64,000 nt of DNA from Spinellus fusiger (Eukaryota; Mucoromycota; Mucoromycetes; Mucorales; Phycomycetaceae): assembly GCA_025094145.1 (NCBI GenBank), contig JALLLS010000005.1, positions 1 to 64,000 on the forward strand, in the 5' to 3' direction. Both the position numbers and the translations under genes were made by a program. Numbering within the stretch: position 1 is the first letter of the stretch; every line of letters starts with the position of its first letter. This document shows, one piece after another, positions 35,955 to 48,700 of the stretch. The notes below the pieces were generated by a model. It searched no databases. It had not been told where the DNA came from and saw nothing but the letters and a program-made list of their open reading frames with translations.

Positions 35955-37580
35955 CTATAATTATCTGTGAGTGCATTTATCAATAGAAATAGATTACATA
36001 AATACAAAATATCTTTGTACACATAAAAAAGATAACATAAGCTCTATTTAATTACACATCTCTAGAGAATTTATGAAGACTATTTATAGACCAAGTGAAA
36101 ATCATTGATATCACTTGATTCGACTTTGAATCGATATTCTGACGTTATTGCTTTGCGATACTGCGCTGCTGAGAACACTATCTGGTCATGAGGTGCTTGT
36201 ATTAGCTTGATGTTGATTGAGCCTTTAGAAAAATCAACAACACACTAAATCAATAAATAAACGGTGCTACTGTTTATCATTTCAAGGCTATTTCTTCCAA
36301 GGACAATGAAGTATCAGTAAGAATATTATATCCAAAAAGTGATTCACGAGTTCCATCTCACCAACAGATACGTTAGACTCAAAATCAGAAAGCTTATTCA
36401 AACTGTAGAGTAAGTAAGAGCTATTAAGTATGGCCTTGAATCAATCAGAATTATTACTATAGTCACTTTCCCATTTGAAATGATGTCCAAAGCAAATGTA
36501 TCTTTTCTGTTAACATTTTTGTAAAGTGACATTATTTCTACCTTTATGACTATTGACTCACTGTAGTAGATAAATATTGTTAATGATGGTATCAGAGTAT
36601 ATCTGTCTAGAACTAACTCTTAATATTTTGCATAACTATAAATAAATATTATCATCAATCTTGACTGTTTGGTTCAAGTGCCTTGCTGAAATATTGTTTA
36701 ATACATTAGACATTTAGACCGTATCAGCTAAATCTATCAACACCTTATCATTTTCATCTTTCTTAAAATAGATATCTTTGAAAGCACTACAAGAATAGAA
36801 TGCTAACCAAATGATGAGTTGATGGTTGAGATACTTACACAAGCTTACGAGATTCTTTTTCAAGATGATAATCTTTTTTCAGTGTTGTTGTTGTTTTTTT
36901 TTGTCATTTTTACTATATTGAAGTTCATTCACGATTTCAAATAAACATTTACAATCTCTTAAGTACATTAATGTGTTTTCTAATGTTCCTTTTAAATACA
37001 GCCTATAAAGCATTTTCAAGACTTAGGCTAAAAAGTAATCTTGCTATATATTATGTATATAGTATATTAACAAATCATAATTTTATGTTTTATAGATCCC
37101 CCTTTTTGTTTGTTTATTTGTTTGCATATAGTGTTTTTACCTTTTATAATTAAAGCATTGAAGTTCATATCAATTTATAAAAGGATACACATACACTATT
37201 ATGCTGTGCTATACTTCTCATAAATTAACACAAGAAGTATTATATGAGATATAATTGTATCGATAAATGCTTTTCGTGTAAGATATAAAGAAAAGTATAT
37301 TAGTTATAATTCGATGACAACCTTTATATTTATATCTTTTTATATTTACAGAGTAATTTCTTCATAATTCTTTCTTTTGTTAATAAAAGGTTTACAAAGA
37401 GATTTACTCTGTCGAAAATCGCTTTTATTTTCAAATATAAAACATCCTTGCTCTCTAAATAACCCACAACAATAGTGTCAATCAAATCAAAGAGATAATT
37501 AATAGTATCTACTGATTCTAAGGAGTCTACACCTGAAGAATATATTATGTAATTCTCACTAGAAACAGCAGCCTGAATTT
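35955..37580. other. AT-rich, gene-free stretch
   Basis: All frames are densely stopped; no motif of any transposon family was recognised. It lies between two relics and is probably old decayed repeat DNA. Confidence 0.4.
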
Positions 37581-37589
37581 CGCTTTATT

Positions 37590-38062
37590 AACATGGATTT
37601 CTTAAGTGAACAGAGAATTATTGTATTTCTTAAACTCTATATTCAAACCATCTTCACCTGAAAAAGATGAGAAATTCTATAAATATTTATCGTTATGTAT
37701 AGACAGGATTTTAACACTATTTCTTTTATTTCCTATTGTACACAAAAATAAAAAATTCCAGTGTGCAAATCGTTTGGAAAAAACCAATATGTTAGATATA
37801 TGAAAGAAAGACAGTTTTACAATTATTGGTTATGTACGGAAATCACCACTTCTAGATGTTTCAGAAGACATACGAATCAAATATCTTCAGTCCATGATGG
37901 ATGCCTTACGTGATAGATCAGGGGAAGACATGGTATATATCTCACCATGCTCTAAATCAACTGAGCCTATTGTATCTCATGACGCTGTTATCAATACCAA
38001 CATGCTAAAAGTAATAGAGAGGTTTAGTGGCGACACACAAGGTAAAGTGAGACCCAAGTAAG
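37590..38062 (+). pseudogene. Relic of an unidentified repeated gene with a GYVRKS motif
   Basis: After several stops, one frame from about 37819 reads TIIGYVRKSPLLDVSEDIRI, then KYLQSMMDALRDRSGEDMVY and ISPCSKSTEPIVSHDAV, ending KVIERFSGDTQGKVRPK near 38060. I associate this pattern with a repeated hypothetical family in Mucorales genomes. The Y-x-R-x-S segment followed by a helix is reminiscent of the N-terminus of serine recombinases (Y-A-R-V-S), but the later recombinase motifs are not visible. That link is a hypothesis only. Confidence 0.4.
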
Positions 38063-38737
38063 GTGAAGTTTTGGTTGATTAATTATGTTTGTTAATGAAA
38101 GATATAGTGAAATACATTCGATTAAAGAAGCAAATAACAGTTGTTGTTATTTGTTTGATTCACACAAGATTCACAACCAATTCCAATGACTTTAAAGACT
38201 TTATGAAGATAAAATAAAATAAAAGCCATATGCCTATCCTTAGTAATAATAACAAGATAAAAAGTGTTTATAGGAACGTAAAGTATTTGGTAATCAACAA
38301 TTACACACAGTTGTACCATTTTCACGTTTATTCAAGACATAGATGTCCTACATAAACCACATAAAGCTGATAGATTTTACTCCAGAGAATCAACTGGTCA
38401 AAGATCTAAATAAAGTCAATATTGTTTATTGAATACTACATAAAGTAGTCAATTGTCACCTTAACTATCTATCTATTTATTATAAATCTAAGAGTTGAGT
38501 TATGGGCAGATAAACAAAAGGTCTGGACAAAATAATTATTGGATTTTAGATAGATACAAATAAATTAGAAAAGAGACTGTCCGCTTTTAGACGAATGATG
38601 GTTGAAGGTTTGCCTGTAATAATAAATAGAAAAAGAAGGCCGTCTTCATTACGGCTTTATAAAGTTTATAAGTCTATCTTCTAGAAAAAACAGCATATGT
38701 ATCCCTCTACCAAAATGTTTTACATAACCTAATTAGA

Positions 38738-39419
38738 TTACCCTTCAATTTTCTCAGAACTATTTCTTTCAGTTGAGTGAAAATGAGTACTTTTTTTTTG
38801 CGACATATTGCACTTCTTTGTAACAAAATCATGAAATGCGTATTTATTAATTTGTAGGTGGGTAAACTGGGTTATGAAGCCTCTCACCATTTTATCCAAG
38901 ACTAAGAACGGTTTATCCTCAATCACGTTGATAAGAAACTCCTTGTTCTCATTTGTAAAAATAAAATAAAATAATAGCTGGCCTTCCAACATTTTTGCCA
39001 GTTCATGACTTTCTCATTTTTATCTCTTTATCTTCTGCTTTGTCTAACCTTTTTATTTATTTATCATAAAAAAATTAAGAGGATAGTTCTTGGCATTATA
39101 TTTGTAGGTCTTGTAGGTTCTTTCATTGCTCTCAATATTTTGTTTGTCATTTGCTATTTTTTTCTTTATCTTACTTGACTTTTATTGGGTTTTCAGCTGA
39201 ATTGAAGTCCATGTACATTTCATAATTAGTTATGTCCTCGAGTGTATCTCTAACTATATCGCCTTTCTCACTGCAAAGATTTTCTTTACCATCTTCAAAT
39301 AAAATTTGGCCCATTATAGATTCAGGAAATACTTTGGAAAAATAAACAATATCGTTTGTCACTGGTGTCGTCTTTAGATTTAATATAAAAGAATCCGGGC
39401 AGTTCAAAGAGTAAAACAA
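38738..39419 (-). pseudogene. Decayed Tc1/mariner-like transposase N-terminal half
   Basis: Two minus-strand open pieces, 39419-39171 and 38992-38738, lie in the order expected for one protein. The second reads LINVIEDKPFLVLDKMVRGF followed by HDFVTKKCNMSQKKSTHF and HSTERNSSEKIEG. This looks like the helix-turn-helix segment (I-D-x-K-P, L-x-x-F-V-x-x-K-C) and the following RN-x-x-x-K-I-E-x-R region of fungal mariner-like transposases. The catalytic domain that should follow (toward 38100) is not readable. Assignment is by pattern memory. Confidence 0.45.
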
Positions 39420-40089
39420 AGTATCTTCTTTATTAATCTGTTATCTCACTTCTTTTATACATTCCTCATCGTTACTATCTACTACTAAACACTATAGAGT
39501 AGTCCCTTTTGCTAAGGTATTATACTTTAACCATGTGTCTTTCTACTAGCTCCTCTTCTATTGTGTAGACACCTTTTGGTTGTTTATGTTTCCTGTTAAC
39601 GGGGATGACGAGTATTTTCATTTTTAACAAGTGATTGTTCGATACTGGTGATTATATTAACTTTTTTTTATGGACGAAAATTTTCTGAATTAGCAGAAAG
39701 AGTGATAACGGAGACGAAAGAGTGTTCACCAACAATAGTGACAGAGACCAAAAGAGGGTATGTAACCTACAGTGTTACAGGGACGGATAAAGAGATAGCG
39801 ATAAAATAGAGAAGGGGTGAAAGAATAGGAAGTACTGTTCGTTTCGATATTTAGAGCGACATGGCCCCACAATACGATTCAAAAGATACCAAGGAAATTC
39901 GATGTTTATTAGAGAGGTCTATCCCAAGGTATAAATACACAATATCGTCAGTGGAATGCTAGTCCTATGTATTTGGCTATTTCGATATATATTAATCAGC
40001 GTCTCAGTAACTTCCGAGCCAACAGATAGTCACTCCTGCCTATCATTACAGTATGAATAATTGTAAGAAATTCAAGTGTGTATCATGTG
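39420..40089. other. Intergenic, no gene supported
   Basis: AT-rich sequence with purine-rich patches around 39690-39830; no coding or RNA feature recognised. Confidence 0.4.
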
Positions 40090-41150
40090 TCATACAGTAT
40101 CGATAGTGTCCACAGAAACAATACCAGAATTTTCTTTTTGTAATTGATGGATTACTAAAGTCTGATTTCGTAACATTATTACAAGTTTACTAACAAACTC
40201 AAAAACTTTGAGCCATTTGATGCGTTCACCGTAATTCATTGGTATTTCAGCCGTTCGGCATTCTTGGTGTATATATTTACCAGGGTTACTTGTGTGCAAT
40301 CAAGCTTTCATAGAGTATTCTGAATGTCACAGCATACTACTCATGTTGGCCAATTCATAGAGAATCTTTGGATTGAAGACGGAACACGACATCACTGTAT
40401 CCCAGACCGTCTACATTCCTCAAAGGTCCGCATGTCCAGGTGTCTTTTTCGATAGTTGATTCCGTGTATGATTCAGGATTTACTTCTCACCATTCAAAAC
40501 TTACAAGTCCAGTCTGGTCACCTATAGCTTGAAGGACAGGTATGATTCTGTCAATCCAGAACGTACGTTCGGATTTTGGCTGAAAGATTTGTGGCCTACT
40601 GCACTTCCCAACAAAGTCGGTCAGTACAAATTGAATAGTTTTTATCAATTTCTCTTCTTCCATATTGGCTTGTACTTGGTAATTCCACAAAAATATAGGA
40701 ACAGAATGCATTGGCCTGTCTATAGCGCCCGTCAAGATATCAAATGCGTTTGGGAATAATCTCAGAGATTCTAATGACGCTTGTGCGGCTTCATGCTCTT
40801 TCAGCTTGATTTTACATTGATCGGGCATTTCATGGTTGTAAGCAGCAGAGATTGTCACCAAAGATTTCAGTTTCATGATCGTTTCTGCTGTTAATTTCGG
40901 TTGATGTGGGGTGTAACAGTTTTCGGCCAACGCTGTAAACGTAACAATACTCTTACAAGTGGCAAAAGAAAGGTTTTCTGTACGAATTTTCTTGAATTGA
41001 TGTTGTTGTTGAAATTCTTCAGTCAAATCTCTATTATTATGTTGGTGCACTTTCAAAAGATGTTTCCGTAAATTTTGTGGAGTAGTAGTCAATTTCAGAG
41101 CATAGGAAGCAGTTGTTAATGACTGCCACTAGTTTTTGTGATTCGGACAT
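40090..41150 (-). pseudogene. Broken member of a BED/C2H2-finger gene family common in Mucorales
   Basis: Reading on the minus strand from an ATG at 41150, C-x-x-C (NNCFLCS) is seen, then a +1 shift is needed to reach TPQNLRKHLLKVHQHN, which completes a BED/C2H2-like finger. A 201-residue open stretch (41092-40487) follows and ends ERTFWIDRIIPVLQAIGDQT then GLVSFEW and a stop. Beyond that stop, in frame, EVNPESYTESTIEKDTWTCG and DGLGYSDVVFRLQSKDSL continue the family pattern. A C-terminal piece, IPMNYGERIKWLKVFEFVSK, lies at 40299-40090. At least two stops and one frameshift break it. The family occurs in many copies in Mucorales and is probably mobile-element derived; its function is unknown to me. 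Confidence 0.55.
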
Positions 41151-41988
41151 GGAGTTGCTATTACAATAAAAAAAAGTAAAGGAACTGAAATAACGCGAAA
41201 ACACTTTTATAAACAGACAATATCACAAGAATCCAAAATAGTAATCAATAGCTGCTTCTTACTGTAAGAGAATCCAGATTCTCCTGACTTCCATGAGAAA
41301 CTGTTCACATCATGAAACCGAACCTCAAACAGGAATAAGGGGTAAAGTAGACACCACAGAACTCAAAATCTAGTATAGAAACAATACAATTCATCCTTCA
41401 ACAAATCATCTGTAGTATTGGGCACTACTGATACGCCTGGAGACACGTAGGCCTTGAGGGGCTGGCTACTGACACGGGTAAGGAGATGTAAGGAAAGGGT
41501 GTGGGGATGGTTTCGCAGGCGCGAGGGTATAGAAATAGGGTAGGGCACTGGTGATGACACCAACAAAGAAGAGGACAGAGAACGAACAGGGTTTTAGTGA
41601 GTGTGTGGCACCTTGTGTGGACACAACTCAGAACCAACGAAAAGGAAAGAGACACAAAGCAAATTAGTTGGGAACAGCAAACAGTCAACTACCAAAGTCT
41701 TTTAAGCCTATATTGCTTGTTTATAATTCCAGGCAGCTACTCGGATCAAGGTCTGTTTTATTAAAGCGGTAGAGAACTAAGCTTTTTATAATATTCTACT
41801 ATTATTTTTCTATAATGTGGGGTCTTATCTTCTCATCTATGCTAACGTACTTCCCACCAAACCTCCAAGAAGATTGGGCGGTCACACCACACTATCTCAC
41901 AGAGGTAAAATAATATATGATATCTAAGGATTGGTAGAGACAGTAGGAAGATTCAAAGATAGGAAAGCATAAGACATGATGGTATCAG
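41151..41988. other. Intergenic, no gene supported
   Basis: Moderately GC-richer patch around 41440-41690 with no supported coding frame. No terminal repeats were found. Confidence 0.4.
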
Positions 41989-43627
41989 CTAATCGTCTTC
42001 AGGAGTTTTTCTTTTATTGCTGCTGACATAACAAGAAGAGAAAAATGGCAAGTCATTGTCATTATCCAAACAAACAGACGTCGATGCTTCTTTAATGGTA
42101 TTCATGGTACCTTTAACAATTTGCGCGGCATTGAAAACCAGCTTCAAAACAAGAGGAAGAAGACGGGGGATATCAGCCACTGTTTCAAGGAAGCGCAGTC
42201 GTTTTGATCGAGTGATCAAAGACGTTGAACCTTCAAAGGTCATTAAAGGAGCAGTCAAGTTTAAACCTATTACATAAATGAGACAAAGTTATACACGATT
42301 ATTCTTTAATTTTTTTTTACTACTAACCGCTAATCATGAAGCCAGCAATCTTAATACTGCTCATGTTGATACCGTACTGTCGCGATATTTGAAGAGCAAA
42401 GTTCTTCATCATTATTGGCATCTTGATACCTACTTCATTTAGCTCCTTTGTGCCATGAGAACCACTATTGGCAAGTCTAATCTTAAGGCATGCGAGCTCA
42501 ATGAAGCCGTAGTAGAAGCAGAGATCTGCATGTTCGCCAGAAGTCTTTCTTCTTTCCTGGCATATGCTGCCAATCGACCGCATACTGTTTCTATGCTCGG
42601 AAGAAGTTGAGCTTTCATTACCTCTATGAATAAGCAGAAATGGGTTAGTTCTGAGGATGTATTAAAAACATAGTATATTGCATCTGATTTACATCACACA
42701 AGTTGTTCCAGTCAACAACAGCCTGTTTTAACCAGAACACTTCTGGATCTTTGGCCGGGTGCACGGCAATCGCACTGAACTCGTCATAGATATCACTTGA
42801 ACAATACTGATAATTAAGAAAATAATTAGAACATGTTTAAGTGTTAACATGGAGTTTTATAAACTCACTTTTTCGTCCAATTTGCGTAATAGTTCTTTTA
42901 AATAATCAGGCAATGGTTTGTTGAGGGCATTATCACAGCAAGACGATATTTCCTCGAAATCTTCTTGCTCCATATTTTCTTCCCAAGTACTATCAGACAA
43001 ATCAACAATGTAAGAATGCGAGGGACTAAGACGGTAAAATAGTAACGCAAAATTTATCGACATTCCAAACTTTCATTCTATAACATAATACTTACTGTTC
43101 GTAGGTGAATAATTTTGATGTATTATATAGTATATCTTCTACAGATCTGCCTGATTTCAAAATCCATTTTTTTTTATATTTTTGTGTACATTGCTAAGAT
43201 TTAGAACATCATTTGTACCAAGTCTTCTTTGATATTTTAAACTTGATGTGCTTCTTGAAGAAGAAGGCCTGGAGCTTTGTATTGATTTTGTTTTTTTAAC
43301 TGTAATATTATCTTCAATGCTCTCCTGCCAACTGTCTTCAATATCTGCATTTCTTTTACAAACGTATCCAAATTCTTTCGCAAAGAACTTATAGATATGT
43401 TTCCAATTTCTTTTAAAATCCACGAGGCTCTGATCGTCTTCATAAATTTTTACGATTGTTGAATGCATACTTTTAACAAATGAGCACCAATCCACTTTCT
43501 TAGATCGATTAGATATTTTTGAAAAAGTGGAAAAGATCTCTATTAATATGTAAAACATTTCAATTAAGTCAAACACAATTTTTGGATACTTAGGTCGCTT
43601 TAATTTTACCTTCTTTATATTCCTCAT
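41989..43627 (-). CDS. Six-exon gene of a lineage-restricted family, function unknown
   Basis: Exons 43627-43219, 43150-43096, 43025-42869, 42806-42693, 42595-42328 and 42266-41989 join in phase to 426 residues with no stop. Recognisable stretches are DWCSFVKSMHSTIVKIYEDD, YQRRLGRSVEDILYNTSKLF, PEVFWLKQAVVDWNNLCD, SGEHADLCFYYGFIELACLK, GTKELNEVGIKMPIMMKNFA and IKIAGFMISGLNLTAPLM. The R-R-x-G-R, [AG]-D-x-x-[FY] and E-x-x-[CG]-x-[EK] spacing followed by T-K-E-L recalls a repeated Mucorales hypothetical family and faintly a PD-(D/E)xK nuclease core. That fold is a guess. The exon 4-5 junction (acceptor TTCCGAG at 42596) is the weakest point. It sits intact beside two dead transposon copies, which argues that it is a gene or a recently active element. 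Confidence 0.62.
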
Positions 43628-43763
43628 ACATATTGAAAGAAAGAAAAAAACTACACTAAAGAAAAGAAAAAGAGGTGGCAGTGTACCGTAGATTGCTATA
43701 GTCTTTATGTTACGGGATTTCCTTATAAAAGTGTTCTACTATCTGTACAACCGTCAAATTATA

Positions 43764-43792
43764 CAGTCACACAACATTAGAAAGTATACGAT
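43764..43792 (+). repeat. Left TIR of the Tc1-like element
   Basis: 29 bp, inverse match to 45078-45106 with two mismatches; TA directly outside. Confidence 0.93.
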
Positions 43793-43816
43793 CCCATAAT
43801 TTATACATTTTTAAAC

Positions 43817-44935
43817 ATGATTCTTCTTCTTTTTACCACAGAATCACATTCCATTAAACAATCTCAAATTTCAAAGGCAGAATCCTCAACTAGAAACTCA
43901 AGAGTTTATAATAAGCTTAAAGAAAGAGAGTACTGGAGTATTTACTGGCTTAAAAAAGAAAATTACTCGATGGGTGCCATTTCAAAGGTCATTGGCATTA
44001 GCAAGTCTACTGTCCAAAAGATCATTAGTAGAATAAAGACTAATGGTACACCTCTACCAAGACCTAGTTCTGGTGCACCAAAAAAACTTAACGAGAGAGA
44101 CCTCAGATGACTTGAGGCCATTCTAAGAGGCAACCCATTTGCCTCCTATAACTACATAAATTTGGAACTCAAGACACATCAGATAATCATCTGTAGAGCA
44201 ACATTCATCAAATGCATATACCAGATTGGGTTTGGTTCCTACTTCGCAGCACACAAGCCAAGGTTGTCTGAAGAAAACATGAAGAAAAGACTTTGTTGGG
44301 CAAAGGAACGGGTCAATTGGACTCATGGGGACTGGAGACGCGTCATATGGTCTGATTCGTCACGGTTTGAAGTAGAGGGTTACCAGGGAGAAGCCAGAGT
44401 GATTCGAAAGATCGGAGAGAGGTATAAGGCTGCTCATAGTGTACCTACAACCAAATGGGGGAAAGGCAGCATGATGATCTGGAGCTGTTTCTGGGCGGGT
44501 GGATTTGGGTCTTTGGTCTTTGTTGATGGCACTGTGAATCAGGACATATATGTTAACATTTTGGCAAAAGAATTTCTGCCATGGTTCATTGAATTGAATG
44601 AAAAAGAGAACATGGACTTTATATTCCAAGAAGATGGGGCTAGATACCATACAGGTGACTATACAACATGGTGGAAAAACACATATCAAATTTAGAGCTT
44701 TGATTACTGGCCCGCCCAAAGTCCTGATCTCAAACCCATTAAACATCTCTGGAGCTGTCTTGATAAGCTTATTGATAACAAGAGGGCCGGTATCAAAAAT
44801 ATCGATAAGCTCAAGACAGCTTTAGAAGAAGCTCGGGGAAATATCCACGTTGATCTTGCCGAACGTTTGGTTGGCTCAATGAAGGATCGCTGCCAGGCAG
44901 TTATTGATGCCAAAGGTGGCCCAACAAAATATTAA
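43817..44935 (+). pseudogene. Tc1-like transposase with two nonsense codons and a lost catalytic Glu
   Basis: A single frame of 372 codons is interrupted only by TGA at 44108 (after ERDLR; one transition from CGA) and TAG at 44693. The N-terminal helix-turn-helix reads YSMGAISKVIGISKSTVQKI. The DDE domain has VIWSDSSRFEVEG (first Asp), FIFQEDGARYHTG (second Asp) and WPAQSPDLKPIKHLW. In the last the invariant N-P-I-E is K-P-I-K, so the third catalytic acid is replaced by Lys (GAA to AAA). The changes are mostly transitions. The protein could not catalyse transposition even if the stops were read through. Confidence 0.92.
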
Positions 44936-45077
44936 ATAAAGACTTTTATATATACATTACTATAAACAATATGTTAAACTAACTTTGTGTTGAATTTGAA
45001 GTCATTAGTATGTGTTTTGAGGTCGTAACATTTATATCCGTAAAGCATGCTTTTTTCCAGGATTTCAAAAAATGAAA

Positions 45078-45106
45078 ATCGTATACTTTCTAATTTTGTG
45101 TGATTG
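45078..45106 (-). repeat. Right TIR of the Tc1-like element
   Basis: 29 bp, inverse match to 43764-43792; TA directly outside. Confidence 0.93.
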
Positions 45107-45701
45107 TATAACCTATTAAGAAATATCCTCTCCTTTCTAAAGACCTGGCGTACAAAAACCAGCATCAATGTCTTTTGTGTTTCCACATTCTATGATCGTT
45201 TAAGGAAAGGGCGAATACATGTACCATAGGTGTGTACCAAAGATTCTACGTACACATAGCCACACACCTCTTTTATTTTATAAATAAAAAAGTAGAGTAC
45301 ATTCTGTCATGAATATATTGACTTATTTTTTTTCAGACAATAGCAATTCATACGTTTAATTGATGAATGTCTATTAATGATACCAAAATATGTCATAAGT
45401 TGATTCTATGATCTGTCTATAAAAAGTCTATATTGACTCTACACTAATTTTACAGGTTTTATACCCAAGATTGGAGCAGTCTAAATTCTATACAGAACTA
45501 ATAACAGATAAATAACAGATCCACACTAGATCTATTAATTAAATATACACCACTTCTGCTAACCAAGTCTATACCAAATTTACACTGAACCCATACAATA
45601 ACTTCTTATCAGATACGCACATCAAGTATGCAGTGGAGACGCTGTCATCCAACATAAATAAAGTCAACTCTATTATTATTATGATCACTGTATAAGAGTG
45701 G
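45107..45701. other. Intergenic, 3' flank of the SNF2 gene
   Basis: AT-rich; both strands were read for a bromodomain exon belonging to the SNF2 gene and none was found. Confidence 0.5.
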
Positions 45702-48700
45702 TTATAAACGAGGCCTCTTTTTCTGTTGCTTAGGTTCACGAGCAGGTCGGCCTCGCTTCCCAGAACCTGTATCATTTGTCATTCCTACTTCTGCCTCCAT
45801 TGACTTTAACCACTGTCCCTCAGTCAAACCATCATCGTACTGAACAGTCTCTTTCGAACGTTGTCCTCGCCCTAAGATAAGGTCATCTTGTAAATTAGCA
45901 TCGTCCATCCCTGACTCATAACGATACACTTCAGGAAGTTCCCAATCCTGTATCAATCGTTCAGGTTTTTTAGTAGTATCTCCATAGCGGTGTCTCCAAT
46001 CTTCCAAATCACACCGCTGTCGTTCAAGATCAATCTTTGTAAACACAGCATATTCTTGGTCAGAGCGTTTCAACATAAGATTCAGTTCTTCATCATCTAA
46101 ATCTTCATCTTCTCCACTACCACTGCCACTGCTTCCACCCCCCTTGTCTTCATCTGTTTTGTCTTCAAGCAACGATCTCAAAAAGGCCTCTCGGTCTTCT
46201 TCTGTACTGCGATTATCGAATTTACCAGCTTGAATCACCTTGCCATCAATGTCCAATTTATACTGAGCCCTTGCTAGAATACTTTCTTCAATGGAGTTCT
46301 CAGTGATGAGTCTGAAGATTCTCACTTCTTTGGTTTGGCCAATACGATGAGCACGATCTTGGGCTTGGAGATCTTGGTGGGGATTCCTGTAGAGATGGAT
46401 CCATAAGACTTCTTTTATTTTTCAAAAGAGATATGACTTACCAGTCAGAGTCAAAAATGATAACAGTATCTGCTGTTTGCAAATTCAATCCAAGTCCTCC
46501 TGCACGCGTACTGAGCAAGAAAATAAAGTAAGGCGAGTCAGGTGCATTAAAGATCTCAAGCAGATGAGAACGATCGTCTGATTTAGTAGAACCATCAAGA
46601 CGGAGGTGTCTGTGGTTACGGTAAAGACAAAAGTCTTCCATAATATCCATAATTTGTGTCATTTGAAAAAAGATCAGTACCTATATCAATCAATCAGTCA
46701 ATATATATATATATATGTATATATATAAATAGGTGTGCATGAGTGTCTTTTTTGTTGTTGTTGGCTTGTTCTGCTATGAAAAGCAACAACTTACACGATG
46801 TCCAGTAGCCTTGAGCTTAAGTAAGAGGCGGTCCAAGAGTTCAAACTTGCCCGATGTACGGAAGAGAAGTTCATTGGTCACTTTATAAGGATTAATTGAG
46901 CGTTCTACTTCCTCAAACACAAAAGGATGGTTGCATATCTTTCGTAATTGCATAATGGTATTGTTAAGGCCTTTGATACTTGTGCGTCTAGAAAAGGTGT
47001 GTGGTGAATAGAACACTCTCTTTTTATATATCATTCTACAATGGCATCCACTTACCCACCCTCGCCTGAACCCTTGGCAAACAAAATACCATGCTTCTTC
47101 ATTTGTGTATAAAGGCGCTGCTGAAGGGCAGACAGTTTACATTTCACTACACGCTCAATCTTATCAGGAAGTTCCGATTCCACATCACGTTTAAGACGGC
47201 GGAGCAGAAAGGGACGCAGTACCTTCCCTTGGGTTATTGCTATCCATTTAATCTTCATGGACTTACCTTGTGGAGACGCTTGATAATCAATAGTTGCTCT
47301 TCTTCATTCAGTTCTACCCTGTCCTGAACACCCTGATTGGAGAAGGGGGTATTAAACCACTCTTCAAAACTCTTTACACTGTTGAATATCTTGGGAAGGA
47401 TAAAGTTCAATAGAGACCATAGCTCAGGAAGATTGTTCTAATGTCTCCTTTGTAAGTGACCTACAATCTATACTTTGTTGGTGTATGTGGGGCTACCTGC
47501 AGGGGTGTTCCTGTAAGAATAAGACGGTAACGAGACTGGTAGTATTGTCGAAGCACTAAGGTTAGCTTAGAATTGGTGTTTTTCATTCTGTGGCCTTCAT
47601 CAATGATCATATGCAACCATTGGATCTTGGCCAAGGTGGGTCTGTCTTTGATGATATAGTCAAAGGTCGTCAGAAGTACTTGGAAATCCCTGTGTCTGAT
47701 CTGACGCTTCTGAATGTCCTTTCGTACATCGGGAGGTCCCTTGTAGACAATCTTGGTGATAGAAGGAGCCCATTTCTCAAACTCTAATGCCCAGTTGGTA
47801 AGTGTACTAATGAACTTAGTCACTGATATTGATACATGTACTCACGATAGCGGTACAATAATCAAAAAGGGACCGTTCTGGCCTTTTTTCTCGATCAAAT
47901 ACATGATCAGACTGATGGTTTGGATAGTCTTGCCCAGTCCCATCTCATCTGCCAGAATACCATTCAATCGATTGTTATAGAGAGACACCATCCACTGAAG
48001 ACCTTTGATCTGCGACACAAGAATAAAGTAAGTCTCCCTTTTCAAGCATAAAGAAATGGGTTGAGGTAAACTCTACCTGGTACTCTTTCAGCAGACCTCC
48101 CACCAACATCTTGGGTTGATGCACTGTCTCCTGGACTCTATGAGCCATTCTAAAGTAATCGATCTTATTGCCGTCCTTATCCTATAGATCCCAGCAACAG
48201 ACTTCTTTAGAAAGCAGTTCTCTCTCTTTTTCCCAGTGTTCTTACCGTCAACAGTGTCTCTTCATCAGGCTCCTCCTCCTCCTCCAATGCATCTTCTCCA
48301 TTCTGACAATGGATAGGATCGTTCTGCTGATCCATTACAGCTCGTGTCAATGATTCCAGGTACGCCCCTGTCTGTTTCAAGAGAAGAGTAAGACGTGTGT
48401 CCTTGGCCTCATCAATCAGTTTCATATAAGCCTCTTCATCATCATTCCGAAGAGCCCTGATACGCTCCTTGGACAATCTATCGGCCCGTCTCTGTTCTTC
48501 ACGATCCACATGAGCATGAAACTGAAGCACAGCCTTGCCTAGTTTGCCTAATTTTGCCTGGTGGGCCTTTTGCCAAGACACCAATTCTCTGCCTTGATGA
48601 CACACTGTCTGCAAATAATCCAGATGTCGCTGTTTCTCCCGCTTGTCTCTGTCCATACGCTGTTGACGTTCCAGTTTCTCTGTCATTTTGGCTTCTCGTA

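Larger units (their letters stand above)
43764..45106 (+). mobile_element. Tc1-like DNA transposon, 1343 bp, complete but inactivated
   Basis: Terminal inverted repeats of 29 bp (43764-43792 and 45078-45106, starting CARTCACACAAMATTAGAAA, two mismatches) are flanked on both sides by TA (43762-43763 and 45107-45108), the Tc1/mariner target duplication. One transposase frame fills the interior. The ends and the near-open frame show a relatively young insertion. Confidence 0.92.
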
